Shown here: piece by piece, positions 6,483 through 15,103 of the stretch
Layout of the letters: each line of letters starts with the position of its first letter
How positions within the stretch are numbered: the stretch's first letter is position 1
Assembly: GCA_003564915.1 (NCBI GenBank)
Contig: PXDX01000118.1
Location: forward strand, 1 to 41,206
Source of the DNA: a candidate division WWE3 bacterium
GTDB lineage: Bacteria; Patescibacteriota; WWE3; UBA101185; UBA10185
DNA length: 41,206 nt
Direction: 5' to 3'
The notes under the pieces: generated by a model
Told to the model about the DNA's origin: nothing
The model's input: the letters and a program-made list of their open reading frames with translations, nothing else
Database searches by the model: none
Program-made: the position numbers and the translations under genes

Positions 6483-8426
6483 ATGGAAGACCTGTCTACA
6501 GAATTAAATTCGGCACAAAAGGAAGCCGTAATGCACGGAGAGGGGCCGGCTCTGGTAGTTGCAGGTCCCGGAAGTGGAAAAACACGCGTGTTAACCTACC
6601 GGGCGGCCTACCTAATCAATTGTTTAGGTGTATCCCAATTCAATATCTTAGCTGTTACTTTTACTAATAAGGCCGCCAGAGAGATAAAGAGCAGAGTTTC
6701 TATGTTGTCGGGCGATTCTTCGGTCAAGATTCCGTGGAGCGGGACTTTCCATTCAATTGCAGCTAGGATCTTACGAAGGGACGGGCAGCATATAGGTATT
6801 GAAAGGGATTTCGTTATTTACGATACTAACGATCAGCACTCTCTCATAAAAAAGATCATCCGGGAGATTGGTCTGGATTCTAAAAGAGTCAGACCCAAGG
6901 CTGTAATGAGTTCCATATCCGGCGCTAAGTCCGAACTTGTAACTTCCTCTGAATATTTCGAATTGGCATCAGGGTATTTTAACAAAGCGGTTTCAAAGAT
7001 CTATCCTGAATATCAAAAACAGCTTAGAAAGAACAATGCTCTGGATTTTGATGATCTTTTAATGGAGTTGGTTAGGCTTTTGGATGAAAGTCCCAGAACT
7101 TTGGCTAAATATCAGGATATTTTTCAGCATGTTCTGGTTGACGAGTATCAGGATACTAATAAAGCTCAGTACGTGATAACAAAACAACTTTCAGACAAAC
7201 ACAAGAATCTATTTGTTGTAGGTGATATGTCTCAGGCTATTTACAGTTTCAGAGGAGCTGATTATAGGAATATTCTCAATTTTCAGCGCGACTTTGAAAA
7301 TGCTGCAGTCTACAATCTGGATCAAAACTATCGTTCAACTCAGAACATTTTGGATGCAGCCAAGAAGGTCATTAGAAACAACTCTACTCATATCCCATTG
7401 GAGTTATGGACTGAAAAAGAATCCGGAGATTCTTTGACCTTACATACCGCCGTCAACGAAAAGGATGAGGCCGGATTCGTGGTGGAGAAAATATCTGAAG
7501 CTTTGATGGAAGGGAAGTCCTACAATGATATTGCCGTTTTGTATCGTACAAACGCCCAATCAAGAAATATTGAGGAAGCGCTGATAAAGAACAGTATTCC
7601 ATATAGAATATTCGGAGGCTTTAGATTTTATTCGCGGAAAGAGATTAAAGATGCCGTCGGGTTTTTGAGAGTTCTTTATAATCCGAGGGATAGGGTTTCC
7701 TGGGAAAGAATTATTAACGTTCCTCCGAGAGGTGTAGGTAAAGTAACTTTAGAGAGGATCAAAAATAACGATTGGAATTTGGATCTGATCGAAAAGGAAA
7801 CGCGACTCCCCTGGAGGAATTGGATCGACAGGGTATCTTCTCTAACTACGTTGGAACTCCTCGACCTTGTTTTGGACGGTACCGGATATATTGACCATAT
7901 TGATGACGGTTCGGAAGAAGGTAAAGATCGTATTGATAATCTTCGGGAGTTAAGATCCGTTGCGGATCTTTTTTCTGATCCGGCCGATTTTTTGGAGAAC
8001 GTGTCTTTGGTTGAAAGTGCCAATAAACCCAATACCTCCGAAGTTGATGCAGTAACGTTAATGACGGTGCATTCATCTAAAGGATTGGAATTTCCTGTGA
8101 TTTTTTTGGTCGGAATGGAGGAAGGCATATTTCCTCACAGACAATCTATTTTGGAGAGAGAAGAGCTGGAGGAAGAGAGAAGACTTTGCTATGTGGCCAT
8201 AACTCGTGCTATGGAGAAGGTTTTTCTGACAAAGACAAGGTTACGGTTATATTTTGGCAGTACTCAAGCAAACCCGCCCAGCCGGTTCATTGAGGAAATA
8301 GGAGATGAATTGCTCGATCTAACGGGCGGGGATTCTACTCCCGCTGACAGGAGAAAAAGAACCTCTGTAAAGGATTTTCTTGATGAACTGGACTACGATC
8401 GTAAAGATTTTAGCTGGGATAGTTAA
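6483..8426 (+). CDS. UvrD/PcrA-type superfamily 1 DNA helicase
   Basis: A 647-residue 3'-5' DNA helicase. Motifs appear in order: Q motif region LNSAQKEAVMHGEGPALVVAG (in pieces), Walker A GPGSGKT (28-34), motif Ia TFTNKAAREIK, Walker B with DEYQDTN (about 218-224), motif III GDMSQAIYSFRGAD, motif IV NYRST, motif V MTVHSSKGLEFP, and motif VI RRLCYVAITRA. This is the layout of UvrD, PcrA and Rep, used in nucleotide excision and mismatch repair and in clearing replication forks. It is shorter than E. coli UvrD (720), mostly at the C-terminus. I cannot separate PcrA from UvrD. It leads a plus-strand run of uvrD, ksgA and nth, but each of these has its own -10 box. Confidence 0.95.
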   Translation: MEDLSTELNSAQKEAVMHGEGPALVVAGPGSGKTRVLTYRAAYLINCLGVSQFNILAVTFTNKAAREIKSRVSMLSGDSSVKIPWSGTFHSIAARILRRDGQHIGIERDFVIYDTNDQHSLIKKIIREIGLDSKRVRPKAVMSSISGAKSELVTSSEYFELASGYFNKAVSKIYPEYQKQLRKNNALDFDDLLMELVRLLDESPRTLAKYQDIFQHVLVDEYQDTNKAQYVITKQLSDKHKNLFVVGDMSQAIYSFRGADYRNILNFQRDFENAAVYNLDQNYRSTQNILDAAKKVIRNNSTHIPLELWTEKESGDSLTLHTAVNEKDEAGFVVEKISEALMEGKSYNDIAVLYRTNAQSRNIEEALIKNSIPYRIFGGFRFYSRKEIKDAVGFLRVLYNPRDRVSWERIINVPPRGVGKVTLERIKNNDWNLDLIEKETRLPWRNWIDRVSSLTTLELLDLVLDGTGYIDHIDDGSEEGKDRIDNLRELRSVADLFSDPADFLENVSLVESANKPNTSEVDAVTLMTVHSSKGLEFPVIFLVGMEEGIFPHRQSILEREELEEERRLCYVAITRAMEKVFLTKTRLRLYFGSTQANPPSRFIEEIGDELLDLTGGDSTPADRRKRTSVKDFLDELDYDRKDFSWDS

Positions 8427-8482
8427 AAATTGAACGCGGCTTTTCTCAAGAACCGCAAAAAGATTTCCCGTTAATATCAGTT

Positions 8483-8512
8483 TTCACATACATTTATTTG
8501 TTCCGTTATAAT
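8483..8512 (+). promoter_or_regulatory. Promoter of ksgA (leaderless)
   Basis: TTCACA (8483-8488), an 18-base spacer and a perfect TATAAT (8507-8512). ATG 8519 follows by six bases, so the first transcribed base should be at or next to the A of the start codon. This supports 8519 over the in-frame ATG at 8498, which would lie upstream of the transcription start. Confidence 0.7.
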
Positions 8513-8518
8513 GCATTC

Positions 8519-9298
8519 ATGCGGTATAAGCCTAAAAAGTCATTAGGTCAAAATTTTATGATAAATGACCAGATCGCAAGATATATGGTTTATTCCCTTG
8601 ATCCCGAACCCGGAGATGACGTTGTTGAGATAGGTGCAGGCCTCGGAGCTTTAACAAGACATCTCTCGAAGGCTTTGTATGAGCCCGATTCCCACATATA
8701 TGCCATAGATATTGATGCACGATTTACTTCCAAGCTGGAAGCCATGTTCGGAAGCTCGTTGAATGTTCGGGTAGTTGAGGCCGATATACTTGAATGGCTG
8801 CCCGATAAGGAATTTGTTGGCGATTTCAAAGTTCTAGGTTCTTTGCCGTATTATATTACTTCTCCTATTTTGCATATGCTTGTAAAACTTCATAGGAGGC
8901 CCACTAAAAGCGTCTTATTGATACAAAAGGAGGTAGGTGAAAAGATAGCGGCTCAATCGCCCGATGCCTCATATCTTTCAGTGTTCCTGCAGACCTTTTT
9001 TGAAGTTACTTACTTAAAGACCGTTTCCAGGGAGATTTTCAAGCCTACACCAAAGGTTGATGGCGCAATAGTTTCTTTGGATAGGGTAGATGTGGAGGAA
9101 CCTTTCGATAATCAGGAAAACATTGAACTATATGAAAAATTTCTTCATCGTGGTTTTTCTTTTCCCAGGAAGATGTTGAACAAGGTTTTTTCAAAAAAGG
9201 AATTGGAAGTAATTGATCTTAACCCGACACTAAGACCGCAAGCTGTTCCGGTAGACTCCTGGAAAGAAGTGTTCATAAAACTAACCGATAAGAAGTAA
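8519..9298 (+). CDS. ksgA: 16S rRNA dimethyladenosine transferase KsgA/RsmA
   Basis: A 259-residue SAM-dependent methyltransferase of the KsgA/Dim1 family, which dimethylates two adjacent adenines in the last helix of 16S rRNA. Seen: KKSLGQNFMIN at the N-terminus, SAM-binding EIGAGLGALT (38-46), acidic DID (64-66), EADIL, then the catalytic loop and IQKEVGEKI. The catalytic loop reads SLPYY (108-112) where the family has NLPY, so the Asn that contacts the target amino group is Ser108. The substrate loop GGAA in 16S helix 45 (near 31295) is present. The C-terminal helical domain is full length. Confidence 0.95.
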   Translation: MRYKPKKSLGQNFMINDQIARYMVYSLDPEPGDDVVEIGAGLGALTRHLSKALYEPDSHIYAIDIDARFTSKLEAMFGSSLNVRVVEADILEWLPDKEFVGDFKVLGSLPYYITSPILHMLVKLHRRPTKSVLLIQKEVGEKIAAQSPDASYLSVFLQTFFEVTYLKTVSREIFKPTPKVDGAIVSLDRVDVEEPFDNQENIELYEKFLHRGFSFPRKMLNKVFSKKELEVIDLNPTLRPQAVPVDSWKEVFIKLTDKK

Positions 9299-9448
9299 CG
9301 CAGGTTTTTAAGAAGTAAAATTTGAGGAAGCCTCCCGCGTGACCAACAAAGGGGAAGCTCCCCCAAAAGGAAAACCCATCTCCTGATCCTCCTTGCACAT
9401 AATTTATTAGATAATCTCATATAAGTCAAATTTTTATTGGATTGTGTG

Positions 9449-9454
9449 TATACT
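9449..9454 (+). promoter_or_regulatory. -10 box of nth
   Basis: TATACT preceded by TGTG (a near-extended -10), six bases before ATG 9461. No good -35 is visible. This predicts a leaderless mRNA. Confidence 0.5.
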
Positions 9455-9460
9455 TAAAAC

Positions 9461-10093
9461 ATGGGTAAAAAGAGATACTCACAGGAAATTGCTTCCAGAA
9501 TGAAGAAGAACTACCCGTCCCCTAGAACGGAGCTAGAGTACGAGAATGAAATGCAGCTCTTTATTGCGGTCTTGCTTTCTTCGCAGACAACCGACACAAA
9601 AGTCAATGAGGTAACGGGATCCCTCTTTTCTAAGTATGAATCTTGGGCCGATATTGCCGAGGCAGATGAGGAGGAGCTTGAGAAAGATCTGTATGGGGTT
9701 AATTTCCATAAGACCAAGGCCAGGAGAGTAAAAAAGTGCGCACAATTGATTGAGGATAGATTTGGGGGAGAAGTCCCAGATAATATGGAAGATCTTACAT
9801 CCCTTCCCGGCATAGCAAGGAAAAGTGCTAACGTGATCCTGCAGGAGCTTTGGGATATCGCAGAAGGTATTGTTGTAGATACCCATGTGAGCAGGGTGAG
9901 TAAAAGATTGGGACTGGTGGATACTGATAATGCTAAGAAGATAGAGAGAAAGCTAATGGATCTGATACCCAAAAGCTACTGGAGAAACTTTTCCGGAGCA
10001 ATGGTTCTTCATGGGAGGTATATTTGTGTAGCTAGAAAGCCAAAATGCAGCGAATGTTTTCTAAACGATATCTGCCCCTCCTCGAGGGTTTAG
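9461..10093 (+). CDS. nth: Endonuclease III (DNA glycosylase/AP lyase)
   Basis: A 210-residue base-excision repair enzyme that removes oxidised pyrimidines and nicks abasic sites. The helix-hairpin-helix reads LPGIARKSANVIL, with catalytic Lys121 and Asp140 (VVDTHVSRV) at the expected spacing. Near the C-terminus the four cysteines of the [4Fe-4S] cluster follow C-x6-C-x2-C-x5-C (CVARKPKCSECFLNDIC). All key residues are intact. The gene ends 2 bases before the convergent thioredoxin-like gene. Between ksgA and nth (9299-9460) there are only short GC-rich hairpins. Confidence 0.97.
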   Translation: MGKKRYSQEIASRMKKNYPSPRTELEYENEMQLFIAVLLSSQTTDTKVNEVTGSLFSKYESWADIAEADEEELEKDLYGVNFHKTKARRVKKCAQLIEDRFGGEVPDNMEDLTSLPGIARKSANVILQELWDIAEGIVVDTHVSRVSKRLGLVDTDNAKKIERKLMDLIPKSYWRNFSGAMVLHGRYICVARKPKCSECFLNDICPSSRV

Positions 10094-10095
10094 TG

Positions 10096-11127
10096 CTACC
10101 ACTCTATAGTTATCATTCCCCACTTACGTGAGTTGGCTTCGAGAAAACGAAACGGTCCTCCAGTGGGAAAAGTGTACTCAAAATATTCCCCCGGTTCTAT
10201 TGGAACATCATCATTAAGATTTTCATAACCTTTGTCTAAAGGGCGAAGTATTATGGCTTCCAAGGATGAATTTACCCAGCGCACCCTTTGACCTTTAACG
10301 GGATTTAGATGACCCTTCTCCCATTCACCAAATTCGGTGAACACTATTTCATAAATTTCCTGTTGCCGTTCTTTTTGTATTGGGGTTAATTCTCTTTCTT
10401 TTGGTTCCAGGTCATTCTCGTCATCAAAATCCTCCAATATCGGAGATGTGCGCCTTCTTTCCGTGAATCCAGCCTCCAAAACCTCTTCTTTGATCAATCT
10501 TTCCAGATGTTCCGGGTCCGTGATATCAAGTTCTTCTCCGTTTAGAAAGAAAGCGGGGGTATAAGTGATTCCCAGGTTTTCCGCATTGGAAATATCGGCT
10601 TCAATGACCGCATCAAATTTTGAATCTTCCATATCAGCGGAAAATTTTTCTTCATCCAGTCCAAGCACGTCCGCTATCAAGATCAAATCGCTTTTGTTCG
10701 GTATTCTCTCAAGTTTCCACGAGAAAATTTCATCCAGATAATCCCAGAATCTACCTTGTTCTCCGGCAACTTGAGCTGCTTTTGCCACCAAAATAGCATT
10801 AGGTTCGGAGGTGTAAGGACGGATAGCTATGCTCAAATGAGAGCGGTAATCTTGATATAAGGATAACATCGCGCCATAGTAATCCAGTTCTGATTTTGAT
10901 GTGTAATCAGAGAACATTACTAGGACTAAAGGAGCGTTCGGCACTCCTTTCAAATAAGTATGCGGGGCAATAACATCCGTCTCTCTGATCGCTGTTAGGT
11001 CGGGGGATTCAGATCTCCTTGTTTGAGATATCCCAATAATGATGATAAAGACAGTTAGAAGTAAGGTTCCGGTAACGAAAATTGGCAAGTTTCTTTTTAT
11101 GAGTTTTAAGTAATTCTTCTTTTTCAT
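10096..11127 (-). CDS. Membrane-anchored DsbA-like/cupredoxin-like fusion lacking redox and copper ligands
   Basis: A 343-residue protein with one N-terminal membrane helix (about 14-33), then a DsbA/thioredoxin-like domain (about 62-220) recognisable from LVLVMFSDY, VAKAAQVAGEQGRFWDYLDEIF and TYTPAFFLNGEEL with its cis-Pro191. Where the family has CxxC after FSDY, this protein has S77-K-S-E80, so both catalytic cysteines are gone. After an acidic linker comes a cupredoxin-like beta domain (about 258-343: GQRVRWVN, EPGEYFEYTF, GMITIEW). The His and Cys copper ligands are absent there too. Extracytoplasmic placement is expected. It may be a structural or peptide-binding descendant of a disulfide oxidoreductase. 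It starts 2 bases after the dehydrogenase stop, so the two are probably co-transcribed. Confidence 0.8.
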   Translation of the reverse strand: MKKKNYLKLIKRNLPIFVTGTLLLTVFIIIIGISQTRRSESPDLTAIRETDVIAPHTYLKGVPNAPLVLVMFSDYTSKSELDYYGAMLSLYQDYRSHLSIAIRPYTSEPNAILVAKAAQVAGEQGRFWDYLDEIFSWKLERIPNKSDLILIADVLGLDEEKFSADMEDSKFDAVIEADISNAENLGITYTPAFFLNGEELDITDPEHLERLIKEEVLEAGFTERRRTSPILEDFDDENDLEPKERELTPIQKERQQEIYEIVFTEFGEWEKGHLNPVKGQRVRWVNSSLEAIILRPLDKGYENLNDDVPIEPGEYFEYTFPTGGPFRFLEANSRKWGMITIEW

Positions 11128-11129
11128 AT

Positions 11130-12074
11130 TTAAATTTTATGGATAGGCTCTTGACCTTTGATAAGAACTTTTATAATATTTTCTGCCACCATTCTGGCCA
11201 TCTGTATTCTAGCTTCTTTGGTTGCACTTGCAATATGTGGAGTAAGGACAACGTTGTCCAGATTAATTAATTCCTCCGGAATTTTAGGCTCATCCTCAAA
11301 TACGTCCAGACCGGCTCCCGCTATCCATTTTTCCCGCAGAGCGCGTATCAAGGATTTCTCGTTAATTACCGGACCTCTAGATGTATTTATTAAAAGGGAA
11401 GTAGGTTTCATTTTTTTCAGCTCAGGCTCATCAATAAGATGGCGGGTTTCTTCTGTAAGTGAGCAATTAAGCGAAACAACATCCGATATTTCCAGAAGTT
11501 CATCCAGGGAAAGGAACGATGCCCCCGAGGAGGGCTTCTTGAACCTGCTGTTATAGACTATTCTCATTCCAAATCCTTTTTGGCACATCTCCGCTACGTA
11601 TTGACCTATCCTACCAAAGCCAACTACTCCGAGCGTTTTTCCTATAAATGTTGTTCCTAAGAACAGCATGGGATCCCAAAATTCATACTCTCCTTTTCTG
11701 ATATATTTATCTGCCTGAACTATATTTCTACCAACCGCTGTCATGAGAGCTATCGTGTGTTCCGCAACCGATTGGGTTAGATCCCCCGGAGTATTTGAGA
11801 CGTATATTCCCTTCTTTTCTGCTGCGTAAGTATCTATATGATCGTATCCAACAGAGAAGGCCGCAATTATTTTTAAGTTCTTTCCTGCGTTGATGATGTC
11901 TTCATCTATAACGTCAGGTATAACGGGAACAATTGCATGCACATCCCGTACCGATTCTATTAGCTCTTCCCTTGACAGGGGAGGACCGTTTCTGCAGTCT
12001 ATTTCCAGATCGGCATGTTCCTGTAACATTCTTATCCCTGCCTTTGGAATTTCTCGAGTGATCAGAATTTTCAT
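11130..12074 (-). CDS. D-isomer-specific 2-hydroxyacid dehydrogenase (glyoxylate reductase-like)
   Basis: A 314-residue NAD(P)-dependent dehydrogenase. The nucleotide-binding GxGxxG is GFGRIG (152-157). The catalytic triad of the family is present: Arg233 (NTSRGPVI), Glu262 (FEDEP) and His280 (LTPHIASAT). Members reduce 2-ketoacids such as glyoxylate, hydroxypyruvate or phenylpyruvate; the motif set resembles glyoxylate/hydroxypyruvate reductases, but the substrate cannot be read from sequence. An extended -10 box (TGCTAACAT) ends six bases before the ATG. It is followed directly by the thioredoxin-cupredoxin gene and is separated by 48 bases from the pentose phosphate operon upstream. Confidence 0.92.
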   Translation of the reverse strand: MKILITREIPKAGIRMLQEHADLEIDCRNGPPLSREELIESVRDVHAIVPVIPDVIDEDIINAGKNLKIIAAFSVGYDHIDTYAAEKKGIYVSNTPGDLTQSVAEHTIALMTAVGRNIVQADKYIRKGEYEFWDPMLFLGTTFIGKTLGVVGFGRIGQYVAEMCQKGFGMRIVYNSRFKKPSSGASFLSLDELLEISDVVSLNCSLTEETRHLIDEPELKKMKPTSLLINTSRGPVINEKSLIRALREKWIAGAGLDVFEDEPKIPEELINLDNVVLTPHIASATKEARIQMARMVAENIIKVLIKGQEPIHKI

Positions 12075-12080
12075 AATTTT

Positions 12081-12089
12081 ATGTTAGCA
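12081..12089 (-). promoter_or_regulatory. Extended -10 box of the dehydrogenase gene
   Basis: TGCTAACAT on the minus strand (TAACAT 12086-12081), six bases from ATG 12074. It separates this two-gene unit from the long operon upstream. Confidence 0.5.
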
Positions 12090-12122
12090 CAATAGGGATC
12101 AGTTTAGGTAATGCCGTGATTA

Positions 12123-13091
12123 TTACTCAAGCGCCTCGATCTCTTCCTTACTTAAGAGACCGTTGATAGCACCTATTTTTCTTATTACATGGGAGGAATT
12201 AATCGATCCCCACCTCATAGCTGTCTTTAAGGACTTGCCGTAGTGGAGAGCCGAGATGAAAGCCCCTGTGTACGAATCTCCCGCTCCGGTCTTATCCACT
12301 ATCTCCGTGTCCTTGCTGTATATTTTTTCCGTTTCCATAATATTCCCGTCATGGGAAGTTGATCCGTCTGATCCCAAGGTAATTATTGTAACTTTAGGGC
12401 CCAGTTTTTGGAGCTTCTCATGAAGTCTCTCCACATCTTTTTCTTTGATGTCAGTAAGCCTTTGGGCTTCCTCTTTGTTCACAAAAAGTACGTCCGTAAC
12501 TTCCAGAATATTCTTTAACGAATCAACTCCCTCCCGTAACTGTTGTGTACCCGGATTAAATATAACCCCGATCTCCGGATTGTCCTTTATATAATTGATC
12601 AGTTGCGCTTGAAAATCGTCAAAACCTTTTGCCAAGGAAGAATAGAAAATCCATTTGGGAACAGGCCAATCATATAATTTATAATCTCTTTTTTCATGAT
12701 AAGAAAATATTGTTCTTTCTCCTCCCCTCCCGCTTACTATTACCGCATGCACATTTGTGGGGCTGTTTTTGTTCTTGATACAATAGGATGTATTTATACC
12801 CATCTCTTTAAGCTCTTCCTCGATCCTATCTCCGTTGGCGTCTTGACCCAGCTCAGTGTAGATAGCTGTTTTTACTCCCATCCTAGTGCAGGCGACCGCT
12901 ACATTACAGGAATTCCCGGCTATAGATGTTTTAAATCTATCCACTGGGACCTTACTTCCGTGTAAAAAACAGATTTCGGATTTTCCCTCTACTTCCATTT
13001 CTGTGGCAATATAATTTCTATCTATTTTCATGAAGAGATCTATTGAACTGTCTCCTATAGTAAGGAGGTCGATTCCATTGTTTTTATTCAT
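12123..13091 (-). CDS. PfkB-family carbohydrate kinase
   Basis: A 322-residue ribokinase/PfkB-type sugar kinase. Visible are the glycine-rich AGNSCNVAVACTRMG (58-72), and the C-terminal signature DKTGAGDSYTGAF with the catalytic Asp272 and anion-hole GAGD (269-272). The family phosphorylates ribose, fructose, adenosine and related sugars; the substrate is not evident. It is the last gene of the long operon and overlaps the end of the transketolase C-half by 8 bases. Its place after rpiB, rpe and transketolase suggests a pentose or other sugar feeding the non-oxidative pentose phosphate pathway. Confidence 0.9.
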   Translation of the reverse strand: MNKNNGIDLLTIGDSSIDLFMKIDRNYIATEMEVEGKSEICFLHGSKVPVDRFKTSIAGNSCNVAVACTRMGVKTAIYTELGQDANGDRIEEELKEMGINTSYCIKNKNSPTNVHAVIVSGRGGERTIFSYHEKRDYKLYDWPVPKWIFYSSLAKGFDDFQAQLINYIKDNPEIGVIFNPGTQQLREGVDSLKNILEVTDVLFVNKEEAQRLTDIKEKDVERLHEKLQKLGPKVTIITLGSDGSTSHDGNIMETEKIYSKDTEIVDKTGAGDSYTGAFISALHYGKSLKTAMRWGSINSSHVIRKIGAINGLLSKEEIEALE

Positions 13092-14043
13092 TCTTGATCT
13101 TATCTAAGATAATTTTCTTGATACCTTCTTTATCCATTCTATATTTTTTCTTTAGTTCTTCAAAGGAGCCTGATTCTCCAAACTCGTTATTCATGCCTAC
13201 TCTACTGATAAGGTATTTTTCTCTCTCCTCTGAAAGCATTTCACATATTAGGCTACCGAATCCCGCATCAATTTGGTGTTCCTCTATAGTTATTATTTTT
13301 CTGATACCGCCCAAGCTCTTTAAAAGGTCTTTGATATTAAAAGGCTTTATGGTCGGACAATTTATTACTCTCACCGTATTCGGGTGTTTTTTGTTGATTT
13401 CCTGGGCCGCGTTGAGCCCGTCGGATACTATAGTTCCAGTTCCCACTAGAGCAATTTTCTCTCCTTTCTCCATGATCCTCATCTTTCCTATCTTAAAGGA
13501 GTGTTGGGGAGTTGTTATAACTTCGGTTTTTGCGCGGCTTAACCTAACGTATACGGGTCCCTCTATTTCGAAGGCGGCCTTTACAGCTCTCTTTGCTTCC
13601 CAGAAATCGCATGGGGAAAGTATTTTTACGTTTGGGAGAGCTCTCATTATAGCTATATCTTCCAAAGATTGATGGGTAGCGCCGTCTCTGTCGGCAGACA
13701 AGCCCGTGTGCGTAGCGAACATTTTGACATTGGCATCGTTGTAGCAAATACTGACCCGTATTTGATCCCAGTTTCTTCCCGGAGAAAAGACACCAAACGA
13801 TGCCATAACAGGTATCTTGCCCGTAAAAGAAAGTCCCGCAGCTACTGAGGCCATGTTTTGCTCGGCTACTCCGACCTCGATGAACCTTTCAGGATATTTT
13901 TTAGCGAAAGGCAGTATTCTTGTGGATTCGGCTAAATCGGCTGAAATTACAACTATTTTGCTATTTTCTTTGGCCAAATCCAGTAATGTTTCTCCGAAAG
14001 CATCTCTGGTCGATCTAAGTTCTCTCTTTGTACTTTTACTCAT
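13084..14043 (-). CDS. Transketolase, C-terminal (pyrimidine-binding plus C) subunit
   Basis: A 319-residue split transketolase half containing the Transket_pyr domain (about 8-170) and the C-terminal domain (about 185-310). The ThDP-activating glutamate is in EVGVAEQNMASVAAG. With the N-half it transfers two-carbon units between ketose and aldose phosphates. Separate N and C halves are common in archaea and several bacteria. Unusually, a small membrane-protein gene sits between the two halves. The C-half overlaps the sugar kinase by 8 bases, and its ATG lies 19 bases after the small gene's stop. Confidence 0.95.
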   Translation of the reverse strand: MSKSTKRELRSTRDAFGETLLDLAKENSKIVVISADLAESTRILPFAKKYPERFIEVGVAEQNMASVAAGLSFTGKIPVMASFGVFSPGRNWDQIRVSICYNDANVKMFATHTGLSADRDGATHQSLEDIAIMRALPNVKILSPCDFWEAKRAVKAAFEIEGPVYVRLSRAKTEVITTPQHSFKIGKMRIMEKGEKIALVGTGTIVSDGLNAAQEINKKHPNTVRVINCPTIKPFNIKDLLKSLGGIRKIITIEEHQIDAGFGSLICEMLSEEREKYLISRVGMNNEFGESGSFEELKKKYRMDKEGIKKIILDKIKNE

Positions 14044-14062
14044 AAGGGCAGTTCCAAATTAG

Positions 14063-14251
14063 TTAGGGAAGCCTTTGGGGCATCTGAGTTTCCTCACTGA
14101 CTTCCCTTCCTTCCAGGGAGGAACGGTCTCCGGCACTAGCGGAATCTCCTACAATATCGGCTCCAAATAGAAAATATCCTGCTCCAACGATCAGTGTGAT
14201 CAATATTATTATTGGGAGAAGGTTTATGTATTGCTTTAATTTAGTCTTCAT
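14063..14251 (-). CDS. 62-residue single-pass membrane protein between transketolase halves
   Basis: A short protein with a basic N-terminus (MKTKLKQ), one strong membrane helix (about 10-30: LLPIIILITLIVGAGYFLFG) and a hydrophilic 30-residue tail. The start overlaps the transketolase N-half by 11 bases, and the stop lies 19 bases before the C-half ATG, so translational coupling is likely. I do not recognise a family. The tight fit in the operon and the clean topology argue that it is real, but no motif proves it. It could anchor the transketolase complex or be unrelated. Confidence 0.6.
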   Translation of the reverse strand: MKTKLKQYINLLPIIILITLIVGAGYFLFGADIVGDSASAGDRSSLEGREVSEETQMPQRLP

Positions 14252-15095
14252 TTATCTTTTTCTTTAATTTTTTAATTTCTTCGATCGCTTTTTCTGCCTC
14301 TTTAGGGGAGGGAGGCTTGCCGTGCCAAGAAGGATCGTCTTCCATAAAGCTCACTCCTTTTCCAGGCACAGTATGGGCAATTATAGCAGTTGGACGTTTT
14401 GAAATCCTTTTGGCCATAGAAAACGAGCTTTTGATCTCGTCTATACTATGACCGTCTATTTCCAGAACATACCAGTTGAAGCTTTCAATCTTATCCCTTA
14501 GATTTTCCAAAGGCATTACTTGTTTTGTGAAACCGCCTATTTGGATAAGATTTCGGTCGATGATCCAGGTAAGATTATCGAGTTTATATTTCGCTGCCAG
14601 CATCGCCGCTTCCCAGGTTTGCCCTTCGTTTAGCTCTCCATCGCTGGTCATAACATAAGTACGGTTATCTGATTTACTCATCTTTAGCCCTAATGCCGTA
14701 CCAACAGCAACAGATATTCCTTGACCCAAAGAACCCCCCGCAGTTTCAACACCCGGTGTTTTACGATCCGGATGTCCTTGCAAAAGAGAATTTATTTGGC
14801 GGAAGCGATTCATTTCACTTGGGTCAAAGAAACCTCTTTCTGATAATGCAGCGTACAGAATAGGGCAGATATGCCCATTGGAGAGAAAGAATCTGTCCCT
14901 AGATGTTTTTTCCGGTTTTTTTGGATCTATTTTTAGTTCGGAGAAGTAAAGAACCGTGAAGATCTCCGCGGTCCCTAAGGAGCCGGCCGTATGTCCGGAT
15001 TTTGCCTTTTCCAAGCTTTTTATAACCGTAATTCTTAGATCATGCGCAATTTTCTGTAGTCTATCGTTGTTGTCTGCGGGCAGTTTCTTGGCCAT
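14241..15095 (-). CDS. Transketolase, N-terminal (ThDP-binding) subunit
   Basis: A 284-residue half that binds the diphosphate of thiamine diphosphate. The N-terminal block SGHTAGSLGTAEIFTVLYF, GHPDRKTPGVETAGGSLGQG and the metal/diphosphate motif SDGELNEGQTWEAAMLAA...IDRN are typical (usual GDG...N; here SDG). It pairs with the C-half encoded one gene downstream. It starts 8 bases after the LOG-family gene. In a genome without an evident oxidative branch, this complex would interconvert sugar phosphates to supply ribose 5-phosphate. Confidence 0.95.
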   Translation of the reverse strand: MAKKLPADNNDRLQKIAHDLRITVIKSLEKAKSGHTAGSLGTAEIFTVLYFSELKIDPKKPEKTSRDRFFLSNGHICPILYAALSERGFFDPSEMNRFRQINSLLQGHPDRKTPGVETAGGSLGQGISVAVGTALGLKMSKSDNRTYVMTSDGELNEGQTWEAAMLAAKYKLDNLTWIIDRNLIQIGGFTKQVMPLENLRDKIESFNWYVLEIDGHSIDEIKSSFSMAKRISKRPTAIIAHTVPGKGVSFMEDDPSWHGKPPSPKEAEKAIEEIKKLKKKINED

Positions 15096-15103
15096 ATGAT
15101 TTC

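Noticed and set aside
9344..9366. GGGGA/TCCCC hairpin between ksgA and nth as a terminator
   Set aside because: The stem is short and no T-run follows on the plus strand; nth also has its own -10 box.
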